From positions 705,087-769,086 of the forward strand of contig NZ_KQ034028.1 of the NCBI RefSeq assembly GCF_000970795.1: a stretch of DNA of 64,000 nucleotides, given 5' to 3'. The stretch's first letter is position 1, and every line of letters begins with the position of its first letter. The DNA comes from Bombilactobacillus mellifer. Lineage in GTDB: Bacteria; Bacillota; Bacilli; Lactobacillales; Lactobacillaceae. The translations under genes were made by a program, and so were the position numbers. A model generated the notes under the pieces. That model did no database searches. It was given only the letters and a program-made list of their open reading frames with translations, and was not told the DNA's origin. Shown here piece after piece: positions 1 to 9,600 of this stretch.

Positions 1-56
1 CAGTGAACTTTTCTTTTACGCAAGGAGTTGTAGCGGTCATTCAAAGTTGCGATTAA
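1..56 (+). CDS. thiN: Thiamine pyrophosphokinase, C-terminal end only (partial)
   Basis: The frame that starts at base 3 reads 17 codons ending VAVIQSCD followed by a TAA at 54-56. The pattern SFTQGVVAVIQS resembles the last beta-strand of thiamine pyrophosphokinase, which makes thiamine diphosphate from thiamine and ATP. The position supports this: in Bacillus and lactobacilli thiN lies just upstream of a convergent rpmB and of yloU-yloV. Only the tail is present, so the call rests on a short match plus gene order. The last bases overlap the A-rich arm of the shared terminator. Confidence 0.65.
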   Translation, partial: VNFSFTQGVVAVIQSCD

Positions 57-88
57 AAAAAGACTAACTCATAAGTTAGTCTTTTTTA
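55..88. terminator. Bidirectional terminator between thiN and rpmB
   Basis: AGACTAACT (61-69) pairs perfectly with AGTTAGTCT (74-82) around a 4-nt loop. It is flanked by an A run on the left and a T run on the right, so it can stop transcription from both convergent genes. Confidence 0.85.
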
Positions 89-274
89 TTAAACGCGGGT
101 CACTTTACCTGACTTTAAAGCCCGGGTGGAAACCCAAACGCGTTTTGGTTTACCATCAACTAAGATCCGAACTTTTTGTAAATTAGCTTTCCAAGAACGT
201 CGTGATGAATTCAAAGCGTGTGAACGCTTATTACCAAAACGAGTTTTGCGTCCGGTAATAATATCTTTGGCCAT
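89..274 (-). CDS. rpmB: 50S ribosomal protein L28
   Basis: This 61-residue basic protein has the L28 opening [20 protein letters not shown] and the [12 protein letters not shown] ending, the usual size for Firmicute L28. It is a structural protein of the large subunit. The L28 zinc-binding cysteines found in some bacteria are absent, so this is the C- (zinc-free) form. The start ATG (274-272) has an AGGAGG ribosome binding site about 8 bases upstream on the - strand. It is transcribed alone, divergent from yloU and convergent with thiN, as in Bacillus subtilis. The family assignment is secure. Confidence 0.97.
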   Translation of the reverse strand: MAKDIITGRKTRFGNKRSHALNSSRRSWKANLQKVRILVDGKPKRVWVSTRALKSGKVTRV

Positions 275-366
275 GGGACAAACCTCCTTGTCCTAGTTAA
301 ACTTGCGTATGGTATAATACCTGAATCATACTACCATTTTACTTTAGCGATTTCAAGTACAGATCC

Positions 367-457
367 TTGACAGTGTCAATTAAAAGTTTCTGGGCTTATA
401 ATGGTCGGCTGGCTGGTGAAATAAGGGTAAGACTTTTTAAAAGTTTCGGGCTATGAT
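367..457 (+). promoter_or_regulatory. Divergent rpmB/yloU control region with a repeated promoter-like motif
   Basis: The stretch between rpmB and yloU has two near-copies of TAAAAGTTTC(T)GGGCT, at 381-396 and 438-451. Each is followed at once by a -10-like hexamer: TATAAT at 397-402 and TATGAT at 452-457. A TTGACA at 367-372 is 24 bases from the first TATAAT, too far for a normal sigma-A promoter. The two boxes may be tandem promoters of the yloU-fakA operon. A GGTATAATACC palindrome at 311-321 lies on the rpmB side. Confidence 0.45.
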
Positions 458-498
458 AGAATTTATTGATGAGACGATTATGAATCGGGGTGCAAATT

Positions 499-864
499 GT
501 GGCAATATTGATCAATACTAAATTAGGGAATGTTGATATTTCAAATGAGGTTATTGCTTCGATTGTCGGTTGTGCAGCAACGGATATTTACGGCATCGTC
601 GGCATGGCTAGTAAAAATCAGCTCCGCGACGGTTTTAATGAAATTTTAAAGCGTGAAAATTATACCAAAGGTGTCGTTGTCCGCCAGGAAGACTCGGGAA
701 CGGTAGTGGATGTTTATATTATTGTCGGTTATGGTGTAAAGATATCGGAAGTTTGTCGTAATGTTCAAAGTAAAGTCAAATATAATCTTGAAACTATGCT
801 TGGAGCACCTACTGCAAAAGTAAATGTTTACGTGCAAGGTGTCAAAGTTTTAGAAGAGGATTAA
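499..864 (+). CDS. yloU: Asp23/YloU family envelope stress protein
   Basis: This 121-residue DUF322/Asp23 protein has the family core DISNEVIASIVG, a central YGIVGMASKNQL and a C-terminal VNVYVQGVKV. Family members are small proteins tied to the membrane or alkaline-shock response, and the exact role of YloU is not settled. I chose GTG at 499 because a GGGGTG ribosome binding site (487-492) lies 6 bases upstream; the GTG at 490 has no such site and would add three residues. It precedes fakA by only 15 bases, the same pair as yloU-yloV in B. subtilis, so the two are probably co-transcribed. Confidence 0.9.
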   Translation: MAILINTKLGNVDISNEVIASIVGCAATDIYGIVGMASKNQLRDGFNEILKRENYTKGVVVRQEDSGTVVDVYIIVGYGVKISEVCRNVQSKVKYNLETMLGAPTAKVNVYVQGVKVLEED

Positions 865-879
865 TTGGAGGAATCGCAG

Positions 880-2553
880 TTGGCAGTTCAAGAAATTACT
901 GCGGCTGAATTTACAGCTATGATTCGCATGGCGTCCCATCGTTTAAGCCAAAATGCGGAATTTGTAAATTCGCTTAATGTTTTCCCTGTACCTGATGGAG
1001 ATACAGGAACAAATATGAATTTAACTTTTCAATCTGGGTATAAAGCCGTTAACGAAGCGCAAACAACCCATGTGGGAGAATTAGCGCAACACTTGGCTAA
1101 GGGACTGCTCATGGGAGCCCGTGGCAATTCCGGAGTGATTACTTCACAAATTTTTCGGGGCTTTGCCAAAAGTGTAGCCGCCAAAGCTACTTTAAGTCCG
1201 CAAGATTTAGCGCAGGCTTTAGCCGATGGCGTGACGACAGTTTACCAAGCCGTTATGAAGCCTGTCGAAGGAACAATTTTAACAGTGGCCCGCGGCGCTA
1301 GTGAAGCCGTGGCCAAAATGAGTGATACCGCACAAACCACCACTGACATTATGACTACTGCGGTCCAAGGGGCGAAAAGTGCTTTGGCAACAACGCCGGA
1401 TCTCTTGCCGGTTCTCAAAGAAGTTGGTGTGGTGGATTCCGGCGGACAAGGGTTGGTTTTCATTTACGAAGGTTTTCTGGAAGCCTTGGGTGGTAACATC
1501 AGTACAAGTGACCAATATCAACCTGATGAAGCTGAAATGGACGAAATGTTGAATGCGGCACATCATCAGTCAGTACAAACGCAATTTAATAATGCGGATA
1601 TTGCCAATGGTTTTTGTACAGAAATGATGGTGCAATTAGGCCAAAATCCCACTTCTGATGATGCTTTTGACTATGAGGAGTTTCGCAACTATTTAAATGA
1701 ATTGGGTGATTCTTTATTAGTTGTGGCCGATGAAGAAGTGGTGAAAGTCCATGTGCACACGCAACATCCCCAAAAAATCTTTACACAGGGACGCCGCTAT
1801 GGTGAACTCAGTAAAATTAAAATTGATAATATGCGCATTCAACATGAGACGATTGTCGAAGCCGAACAAAAGCCTGCCGCGAAAGCGCAACCCCAATTAG
1901 ATTACGGGGTCATTGCGGTCGTCTCAGGGAAGGGATTACAAGAATTATTTCAGAGTTTAGGGGTAACCACGATTATAAGTGGCGGTCAAACGATGAATCC
2001 GTCCACACAAGATATTGTCAATGCCATTAACCAATGTAATGCTAAGCGCGTGTTAGTCTTACCCAATAATGGAAATATTATTATGGCTGCCGAACAGGCT
2101 CAAGAGGTAGCTAAGATACCAGTTGCAATTATTCCAAGTAAAACGATCGCACAAGGCATGACAGCTTTGTTGTCTTTTGATCCTAATGCTTCTTTATCAG
2201 AGAATCAAACTGATATGACAGAAGCTTTAAGCACAGTAGTGAGTGGTCAGATTACCCGCGCCATTCGCGATAGTGAAGTGGATGATTTGCAGATTCATCA
2301 AGATGATTATTTAGGAATTGTCGATAATAAAATCACTGTCAATGGCACCGATTTGTTATCCGTCTGTCAACAAATGTTGACTCGTATGGTCGGCGAAGAT
2401 AGTGAGGTTGTAACTATTTTAGTAGGCGCGGCCGGTTCGCAAGCCACCGCGCAACAAATTGTGGCCATGATTGGCGAACAATATCCGGATCTCGAATGTG
2501 AGATTCACGAAGGGGATCAACCCGTTTATCCTTATTTAATTGCAGTAGAATAA
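880..2553 (+). CDS. fakA: Fatty acid kinase subunit A (DAK/DhaL-like, YloV family)
   Basis: The 557-residue protein starts with a DhaL-type kinase domain: residues NVFPVPDGDTGTNMNL near position 35-50 carry the metal-binding aspartates and GARGNSG follows. A linker domain and a DegV-like C-terminal third follow. With a FakB partner it phosphorylates exogenous fatty acids to acyl-phosphates, which feed PlsX/PlsY phospholipid synthesis. The start TTG at 880 is set by GGAGG at 867-871, eight bases upstream; the TTG at 865 is part of that ribosome binding site. Length matches B. subtilis YloV (about 553). plsX and acpP lie two genes downstream, which fits a shared lipid role. No fakB is in the window. 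Confidence 0.92.
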   Translation: MAVQEITAAEFTAMIRMASHRLSQNAEFVNSLNVFPVPDGDTGTNMNLTFQSGYKAVNEAQTTHVGELAQHLAKGLLMGARGNSGVITSQIFRGFAKSVAAKATLSPQDLAQALADGVTTVYQAVMKPVEGTILTVARGASEAVAKMSDTAQTTTDIMTTAVQGAKSALATTPDLLPVLKEVGVVDSGGQGLVFIYEGFLEALGGNISTSDQYQPDEAEMDEMLNAAHHQSVQTQFNNADIANGFCTEMMVQLGQNPTSDDAFDYEEFRNYLNELGDSLLVVADEEVVKVHVHTQHPQKIFTQGRRYGELSKIKIDNMRIQHETIVEAEQKPAAKAQPQLDYGVIAVVSGKGLQELFQSLGVTTIISGGQTMNPSTQDIVNAINQCNAKRVLVLPNNGNIIMAAEQAQEVAKIPVAIIPSKTIAQGMTALLSFDPNASLSENQTDMTEALSTVVSGQITRAIRDSEVDDLQIHQDDYLGIVDNKITVNGTDLLSVCQQMLTRMVGEDSEVVTILVGAAGSQATAQQIVAMIGEQYPDLECEIHEGDQPVYPYLIAVE

Positions 2554-2566
2554 ATTAAATTGAGCG

Positions 2567-2587
2567 GCGGCCAAGGCCGCTTTTTTT
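2567..2587 (+). terminator. Intrinsic terminator between fakA and recG
   Basis: GCGGCC and GGCCGC flank two bases and are followed by seven T (2581-2587). The recG ribosome binding site GGAG begins right after the T run, so this may act as a partial terminator or attenuator. Confidence 0.7.
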
Positions 2588-2596
2588 GGAGAAAAA

Positions 2597-4624
2597 ATGC
2601 AAGCACTATTACAAGCAGTTACTTCTTTGCCGGGAGTGGGACCCAAAACTCAGCAAAACTTAGCTGACTTAGGCATTGAGACTATTCAAGATTTACTCTA
2701 CTATTTTCCCCGACGGTATGAGGATTTAGTAGTGAAGTCTTTAGCAGAAGCTGCTGACCAAGAAAAAATTGTCTTACAGGGGGTAGTAGCCAGTCCCGCT
2801 ATCTTAAAACATTTAGGTGCAAAGCGCTCATTAGTTATTGTGCGCTTGCTCGTTGAAAATGAATCGATACCGGTCACTTTTTTTAATCAGCCGTGGCTTA
2901 AAAAACGGTTTGAGACTGGGCAAGTGTGTGATATTTATGGTCGTTGGGAAGCTGTTAAGCGCTCTTTAATAGGAATGAAAATTATTCATCAGCCGACCAA
3001 CGATGCTTCGAAGGTAGATGCGATCTATCCGACCAATAAAAAAGTGCCGCAAAAGTTATTGATTAAACTTATAAAAGCAGCCTATCAAAAATATCATACT
3101 GACTTAGTTGATCCGATCGGAACCAAGCTGGAACAAAAGTATCAACTATTATCCGAAGCACAAATGGTTCGTGCAATGCATTTTCCACAAAATATTCAAC
3201 AAGCACGAGCAGCTCGACGCAGTGCTAAATTTCATGAATTATTTTTATATCATGCTCAACTGGCTTTGCTCAAGCAAACGAATCAACAAAATAGTCGAGG
3301 GTTACCAGAAAATTATGATGCAGCTTATGTGCAGCAGTTTATTGAACATTTTGGTTTTTCTTTAACAGCCTCTCAACAGCGCGTGCTGACTGAAATTTTG
3401 CAAGATATGTCTCAGCCGCAAGCGATGAATCGTTTATTACAAGGTGACGTAGGTAGTGGTAAAACCGCCGTCGCGGCTACTGCGATGTTTGCAGCGATCA
3501 CGTCCGGTTATCAAACAGTATTAATGGCTCCCACAGAAATCTTAGCCCAACAACATTATTTAAAATTACGTCCTTTGTTTGCGCAATTTCAAATGACCAC
3601 GGTTTTATTAACTAGTTCACTGACTGCTAAAGAGCATCAAGCAGCCTTGGAGGCCATTGCTGCGGGTCGTTATAATTTGATTATCGGCACGCAAGCTTTG
3701 TTTCAAACTGCTGTCAATTATCGCAATTTGGGCTTAGTGGTCATTGATGAACAGCATCGTTTTGGCGTAGAACAACGTCGGGCTTTACGTCAAAAGGGGC
3801 GGGATCCGGATATGTTATTGATGACAGCCACCCCGATTCCGCGTACGTTAGCCATTACTTATTACGGGGAATTAGATTTATCAGTGATCGATGAATTGCC
3901 TGCGGGTCGAAAACAGATTGCGACTTATTGGTTGCGGTTTAATAAATTGGATCAAGTTCAGCGGTTTTTAGCAATGCAGTTAAGACAACAAGCGCAAGTC
4001 TTTGTTGTTGCCCCTTTAATTAGTGAATCCGAAAAAGTCAACTTGTACAATGCAGAAGAAGTTTACCAACAGTTAACGCAAAGCTTTGCCCAATATAAAG
4101 TGGCTTTATTACATGGACAGATGGATGCGCAAGCTAAAGCACAGGTAATGGCGGATTTTCAAGCGCAAAAAATCGATATTTTGGTGGCAACGACAGTCGT
4201 AGAAGTTGGAGTCGATGTTCCGAATGCTACGGTCATGGTGATTTATAATGCAGATCGGTTTGGCTTATCGCAATTGCACCAATTACGAGGACGCGTCGGC
4301 CGTGGGAAGCGGCAATCTTACTGTATTTTAATTGCTAATCCCCATAATGAGACTGCCTTACAACGTTTACGGATTATGACGCAAACTAATGATGGTTTTA
4401 AATTAGCACAAAAAGATTTAGAATTACGGGGGGCTGGAGATTTTTTTGGCAATAAACAGTCCGGACTGCCTAGTTTTAAGGTAGCAGACCCAGTGGCTGA
4501 TCAAGCCATCCTGTTTGCTGCCTATCAAGAAGTACAAACAATTTTTAGTCAGGATCCAACCTTAACTCAGCATCCGGCTTTGCGAACTTGTTTAAAAAAT
4601 CAAACACCAGCCATTTTAGATTAA
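2597..4624 (+). CDS. recG: ATP-dependent DNA helicase RecG
   Basis: This 675-residue protein matches full-length RecG. The N-terminal wedge/OB domain (LPGVGPKTQQNLADLG at the start) recognises branched DNA. The helicase core has Walker A GDVGSGKTAVA near residue 282, the DEQH box VIDEQHRFG, motif III MTATPIPRTL, and motif VI in QLRGRVGRG. RecG moves replication forks and Holliday junctions backwards during repair. The start ATG has GGAG seven bases upstream. It sits between fakA and plsX, the usual place in Firmicutes. No odd features. Confidence 0.97.
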   Translation: MQALLQAVTSLPGVGPKTQQNLADLGIETIQDLLYYFPRRYEDLVVKSLAEAADQEKIVLQGVVASPAILKHLGAKRSLVIVRLLVENESIPVTFFNQPWLKKRFETGQVCDIYGRWEAVKRSLIGMKIIHQPTNDASKVDAIYPTNKKVPQKLLIKLIKAAYQKYHTDLVDPIGTKLEQKYQLLSEAQMVRAMHFPQNIQQARAARRSAKFHELFLYHAQLALLKQTNQQNSRGLPENYDAAYVQQFIEHFGFSLTASQQRVLTEILQDMSQPQAMNRLLQGDVGSGKTAVAATAMFAAITSGYQTVLMAPTEILAQQHYLKLRPLFAQFQMTTVLLTSSLTAKEHQAALEAIAAGRYNLIIGTQALFQTAVNYRNLGLVVIDEQHRFGVEQRRALRQKGRDPDMLLMTATPIPRTLAITYYGELDLSVIDELPAGRKQIATYWLRFNKLDQVQRFLAMQLRQQAQVFVVAPLISESEKVNLYNAEEVYQQLTQSFAQYKVALLHGQMDAQAKAQVMADFQAQKIDILVATTVVEVGVDVPNATVMVIYNADRFGLSQLHQLRGRVGRGKRQSYCILIANPHNETALQRLRIMTQTNDGFKLAQKDLELRGAGDFFGNKQSGLPSFKVADPVADQAILFAAYQEVQTIFSQDPTLTQHPALRTCLKNQTPAILD

Positions 4625-4639
4625 TGATGAGGAGACAGT

Positions 4640-5644
4640 ATGAAAATAGCGATTGATGCAATGGGCGGCGATCAAGCACCTCAAGTGATTGTACAAGGGG
4701 TTGAACGAGCACGGGATGAATTTACCGACCTAGAATTTAGCCTATTTGGCAAGCAACGCGAAATTCAAAAGTATTTAAAAAAAGCTGATCGAATTGAGAT
4801 TATTCAGACTGATAGTCAAATTTTAGGTACAGATGAACCGATGAAAGCCATTCGGCATAAAAAGGATTCATCTTTAGTTTTGGCGGCTCAAGCAGTCAAA
4901 CATCATGAGGCAGATGCCTTATATTCTTTGGGGAATACCGGAGCTTTATTGGCGGCGGGCATTTTTATTGTGGGGCGCTTACCGCAAGTAGCTCGTCCCG
5001 CCTTGATGCCTATTTTGCCTTCTTTAAATAATCCACAGGGCTTTTGTTATTTAGATGCAGGCGCTAATGCGGAAAGTAAAGTCAATTATTTAGAACAATG
5101 GGCAGTGATGGGTTCCGTTTATGCTCAACAAGTTAAGGGTATTGCTAAACCGCGGGTGGCGTTATTAAATAATGGTAGCGAGTTTGATAAGGGTGATCGC
5201 ACTCATCAAACTGCTTACCAAACTTTACAAGCTTTGCCGGATCTGAATTTTATTGGCAACCTTGAAGCGGATCAGTTATTAGTATGTGAAGCAGATGTTA
5301 TTGTCACTGATGGCTTTACCGGCAATGCCGTTTTAAAAACTATGGAAGGCAGTGTTAAAGTTTTGCTGCGCCAACTAAAACAAGCGTTGCTGAATAACGG
5401 TGCGCGTGCCAAATTAGGAGCGTGGTTAGCCCAGCCGGCTTTAAAATCGTTGCAGCAATTTTTTGATGTGGCTAGTTACGGTGGAGCTGTATTGATGGGA
5501 ACTCAAGCTCCTGTCGTGAAATCGCACGGAGCTTCCGATGCCCGCACCGTTTATTATGCTTTGTCGCAATTGAGAATGATGTATAATAAGGGTATGCTAG
5601 ATCAAGTAACCGATTATTTTCAAAAAAACAACGTAAATCATTAA
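4640..5644 (+). CDS. plsX: Phosphate acyltransferase PlsX
   Basis: The 334-residue protein begins with the family signature MKIAIDAMGGDQAP and has GNTGALLAAG and TDGFTGNAVLKT further on. PlsX makes acyl-phosphate from acyl-ACP, the substrate used by PlsY to start phosphatidic acid synthesis; it is a peripheral membrane enzyme. A GAGGAG ribosome binding site precedes the ATG. acpP follows at once, so the enzyme and its acyl carrier are co-expressed. Unlike B. subtilis, no fapR, fabD or fabG flank it, which is common in lactobacilli whose fab cluster lies elsewhere. Confidence 0.97.
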   Translation: MKIAIDAMGGDQAPQVIVQGVERARDEFTDLEFSLFGKQREIQKYLKKADRIEIIQTDSQILGTDEPMKAIRHKKDSSLVLAAQAVKHHEADALYSLGNTGALLAAGIFIVGRLPQVARPALMPILPSLNNPQGFCYLDAGANAESKVNYLEQWAVMGSVYAQQVKGIAKPRVALLNNGSEFDKGDRTHQTAYQTLQALPDLNFIGNLEADQLLVCEADVIVTDGFTGNAVLKTMEGSVKVLLRQLKQALLNNGARAKLGAWLAQPALKSLQQFFDVASYGGAVLMGTQAPVVKSHGASDARTVYYALSQLRMMYNKGMLDQVTDYFQKNNVNH

Positions 5645-5658
5645 CGGAGTGAATGTCG

Positions 5659-5901
5659 ATGGAAAAACAACAGGTCTTTGATAAAATTGCGCAATTATTA
5701 GCGGAACGTTTTAATGTAGCAGCAGACAGTATTACGAGTGACACCAATTTTCAAAATGATTTACAGGCGGATTCAATTGATATGGTCGAATTCGAATTGG
5801 AGCTGGAAGATGACTTTGGGGCTGAAATCCCGGATGAAGAAGCGGCAAAAATCCAAACAGTAGGTCAAGCTGTCGATTATATTGTTAGTCATCAAAATTA
5901 A
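5659..5901 (+). CDS. acpP: Acyl carrier protein
   Basis: This 80-residue acidic protein carries the phosphopantetheine site DSIDMVEF with Ser39 as the attachment residue. It holds growing acyl chains and hands them to PlsX. I chose ATG 5659 over ATG 5653: the GGAG at 5646-5649 is 9 bases from 5659 but only 3 from 5653. The motif DS(I)DMVE is a normal variant of the DSLD site. It is followed by a terminator, so plsX-acpP end a transcription unit here, at least in part. Confidence 0.95.
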   Translation: MEKQQVFDKIAQLLAERFNVAADSITSDTNFQNDLQADSIDMVEFELELEDDFGAEIPDEEAAKIQTVGQAVDYIVSHQN

Positions 5902-5917
5902 GACAACTTAATTAATT

Positions 5918-5940
5918 AAAAAAGGCGCAAAGCCTTTTTT
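5918..5940 (+). terminator. Intrinsic terminator after acpP
   Basis: AAAAAAGGC (5918-5926) and GCCTTTTTT (5932-5940) pair around a 5-nt loop and end in a T run. The rnc ribosome binding site follows within ten bases. Confidence 0.75.
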
Positions 5941-5959
5941 CTTTAGAAAGGAAGGGATT

Positions 5960-6664
5960 TTGGTTTTGTTGAGTCCAGAGTTAATTACCTTGCTGCGTCA
6001 AAAATATCAAATTGTTTTCAAAAATTATGACCTACTACAGTCAGCCCTGACACATGCTTCCTATGCGAATGAGCATCGTGAATTGCATATTCAAGATTAC
6101 GAACGTTTAGAATTTTTAGGCGATGCGGTTTTAGAATTAAATGTCTCCCAATATATTTTTCGCAAATTTCCACAGTTACCTGAAGGTCAATTAACTAAGT
6201 TGCGTGCAGCCATCGTGTGCACCGCGAGTTTTGCTAAATTTTGTCAAGAAGTAGGTTTACCCCCTTTTATTTTATTGGGAAATGGTGAAGAAAAGGCAGG
6301 AGCCCGTAAACGTGACACCTTGTTAGAAGACGTTTTTGAAGCTTTTAATGGCGCCTTATATTTAGATCAAGGTAATGAAGCAGTGATGAGATTTTTACGG
6401 CAGACCGTTTTTGAACATATTGATGCCGGTGAATTTAGTGACGATAATGATTTCAAAACCGAATTGCAGGAAGAATTACAGCAAAACGGCGATGTAGATA
6501 TTAATTATCGAGTCTTGCGGCAAGAAGGCGAAGATGAAACGACGAAGTTTATCGTGCAATTATATATTAACCAGCAGCCCCATACGACTGGCAGCGGGCA
6601 TAGTAAAAAAATTGCCGAACAGCAGGCCGCACAAAAATATTTGAATCAGTTACATCAAAAATAG
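5960..6664 (+). CDS. rnc: Ribonuclease III
   Basis: The protein has an RNase III catalytic domain with the signature ERLEFLGDAVLEL and the downstream DVFEAFNGALYLD acidic cluster, then a C-terminal double-stranded RNA binding domain (about residues 160-230, ending GHSKKIAEQQAAQKYL). It cuts double-stranded RNA in rRNA and mRNA maturation. The start is not certain: the ribosome binding site AAGGAAGGG ends at 5956, and TTG codons at 5960, 5966 and 5969 are all in frame; the later two have better spacing. It is followed by smc and ftsY as in B. subtilis. Confidence 0.95.
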   Translation: MVLLSPELITLLRQKYQIVFKNYDLLQSALTHASYANEHRELHIQDYERLEFLGDAVLELNVSQYIFRKFPQLPEGQLTKLRAAIVCTASFAKFCQEVGLPPFILLGNGEEKAGARKRDTLLEDVFEAFNGALYLDQGNEAVMRFLRQTVFEHIDAGEFSDDNDFKTELQEELQQNGDVDINYRVLRQEGEDETTKFIVQLYINQQPHTTGSGHSKKIAEQQAAQKYLNQLHQK

Positions 6665-6675
6665 GGGGATTAAAA

Positions 6676-9600
6676 GTGACCCTAAAGGCAGTAGAAATTA
6701 GTGGTTTTAAATCCTTTGCAGACAAAACTGCGCTGTATTTTGATCAAGGAATTACCGGTATTGTCGGACCTAATGGCAGTGGCAAAAGTAACCTGGCGGA
6801 AGCGATTCGTTGGGTGATTGGTGAGCAGTCAGCTAAAAGTTTACGCGGTTCTAAAATGCAGGATATTATCTTTGCCGGCAGTGATCAACGCCCAGCGTTA
6901 AATGTGGCTACAGTAAGTTTACAATTTGATAACCATGATCGGCGATTATCTATTGCCCAAGATGAGGTGGCAATTCGTCGTCGCTTATTTCGTAATGGTG
7001 ACAGTGAATTTTGGCTCAATAACCAAAAAGTGCGGTTGAAAGATATTAGTTCTCTATTTATTGCTGCAGGTTTAGGCAAAAATTCGTTGGCCATTATTTC
7101 ACAGGGCCAAGTGGAAGCAGTCTTTAATAGTAAACCGGAACAACGACGATATATCATTGAAGGACCGGCAGGAGTAGCTAATTTTAAACATAAAAAAGCG
7201 GAAGCTCAACAACAGTTGGAACAAACAGACGCGAATCTGAAACGGGTCGCCGATATTGTGCAAGAATTAACCCGACAAGTAGAACCGTTGAAAGCACAAG
7301 CTCAACAGGCTCAAGAATACCAAACACAAAAACAACAGTATGATTATTGGCAGCAGTTAACTTTGGCTTTTGAAATCCAACAATTAGCTGATCAAAAACA
7401 AACTGCATTAACCACGGCCAAACAATTGCAAACGCAGTTAGCGGATTTGGAAAGCCAATTAACGCGTACGCAACAGCAAGTAGCGGCCAATCAACAACAA
7501 GATCAACAATTAACGACGGCGATTGATCATTATCAGACTCAATTAACCAGTCTTAGCCGTCAATTAGAAGTTCTTAAAGGCAAACAAGCGCTCGCAGCAC
7601 AGCAGTCTGATTTTAATGTCACGAATCAATCGGCTTTTACTGCACAGTTGACCAAATTACAAGATCAAAGCCAAACTTTGCAGCAAACTCAGCGCCAACA
7701 GCAAGAACAAGTGGCTAGTATTCAACAGCGGGTGCATCAGTTACAACAGCAGATCAAGAATTTGCAAGCAGATTTTAGTGCTGACCCTGAGGAAATGTCG
7801 CGTAAGATTGAACAAACGCAGCAACAATATTTAACCTTGTTGCAGCAACAGACTTCGCTGCATAATCAAAAAATTTATTTACAACGTCAGCTGCAGCAAT
7901 CGCAAGCAGAATCTGATCAGCTCCAAAAACAAATGCAAGAACAACAGCAAACCCAACAACAAGCCCAACAAGAGTTGGCGGATTTGACTAATAAGCAACA
8001 AGCAGCTCAACAACAACAAGAGCAGCTGCAACAACAAATACAACAACAGCAAAAAACGGTTCAACAAAAACAAGAGCAGTTGTCCCGCCAACAGCAAGCC
8101 GCGGATAAAGTAGTGCAGCACTGGCAACAGACACAGGCTGAACAACGTTCACTGCAACGCATCGTCCAGCAGCATCAAGGGTATTACCAAGGAGTACGAG
8201 CAGTTTTAAAAGCCCAATTACCTGGCGTTGTGGGCGTCGTGGCAGAGTTGATTCAAGTTCCGGAGCAGTTTCAAATTGCTTTACAAAGTGCGGCAGCTAC
8301 CCAATTGCAGTATATAGTAACGCAGATGCAAGCTGATGCTCGTCAAGCCATTGACTATTTACGCCAACACCACGCTGGGCGGGCAACTTTTTTACCTCGT
8401 AATGTCATCCAAGCTCGCAAAATTGCTCCCCGCGATGTTGCTGCTTTACAGCAAAAGGCCGGCTATTTAGGCATTGCCAGTGATTTAATTCAGATCACCG
8501 ATGGTTTGCAAAATATTAATGAAAATCTGTTCGGATCGCTTTTAGTAGTGCAAACGCTCGAAGCTGCGATTGCCATTAGTAATTTGATTCATCATCGTTG
8601 GCGGGTTGTGACGCTACAAGGGGATTTAATTAATCCTGGTGGTTCGATGACCGGTGGTCAAGTCAAAGTGACTAATGAACTATTGTCACAAAAAACCCGT
8701 CTGCACAAATTAACCCGTACAATGGAACAACTACAACAGCAAGTGCAGCAGCAAAAAGCAGGCGTCCAAAAAGCGCAAGGTGCCTTAGAACAAAAGCATC
8801 ATCAACTGCAAACACTAGATGATCAAGTCCAGCAGCAAAAGCAAATTGCACAAAAGTTAGATAATCAGTTACAAGTTAAACAACATCAAAAGCAGACCCA
8901 GCAACAACAATTACAAGCGCTCAGCTTTCAGCAACAACGTTTTGGAAAACAAATTCAAGCAAATCAAGCTCAACTGCAAGATAGCACAAAACAAAAGGCT
9001 GCCATCGAACGTCAGCTCACTGCTAAAAAACAATTGTTGACTCAACAAAAAACTTTATTAGATGATTTTGATCAACAAAAACAAAATTATGAGCAGCAGC
9101 TGCAAACGTTACAAACGCAGCTGGCTGTGGCCACTAATGAACTAAATAATCAACAACAACTATTACGTGCAACGCAGCAAGACACAAAAGCTAATCAACA
9201 ACAAATTGCTGATCTGAAGCAACGCTTAGCACAATTGCAAACTGCAACACAAGATTTACATGCGACCCATCAGGATGTCGATCAGCAGATGGCAAAAATT
9301 ACTAGCCAAATTAAAACTGCTCAGGAGCAATTAGCTGAGCAACAAAAACTACGCAAACAAATTCAAGTCAAGGCCCCAACTTTAGAAGAAAAATATCAAC
9401 AGCTTTTTAAGCAACAAAAGAAGTTGGCAGCCGCTCAAGAGGACAATGCGGTGACTTTGGCTAATTATAAAAATCAAATGCAACGCCGTTTGCAGGAATT
9501 AGAAACGACTTATCAGATGAGTTTTGAAGTGGCCGCGGCACAATTGGCTGCAACTCAATTTGAGCCGCAACATGCGCAAACTCAGCTGAAGCAGTTACAG

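Noticed and set aside
367..402. TTGACA at 367-372 with TATAAT at 397-402 as a normal promoter
   Set aside because: The spacer is 24 bases, too long for sigma-A. I listed the region only as promoter-like.
7879..8145. Leucine-rich antisense frame inside smc that looks like a membrane protein
   Set aside because: It is the reverse reading of CAA/CAG (Gln) runs as Leu codons, a composition artefact.
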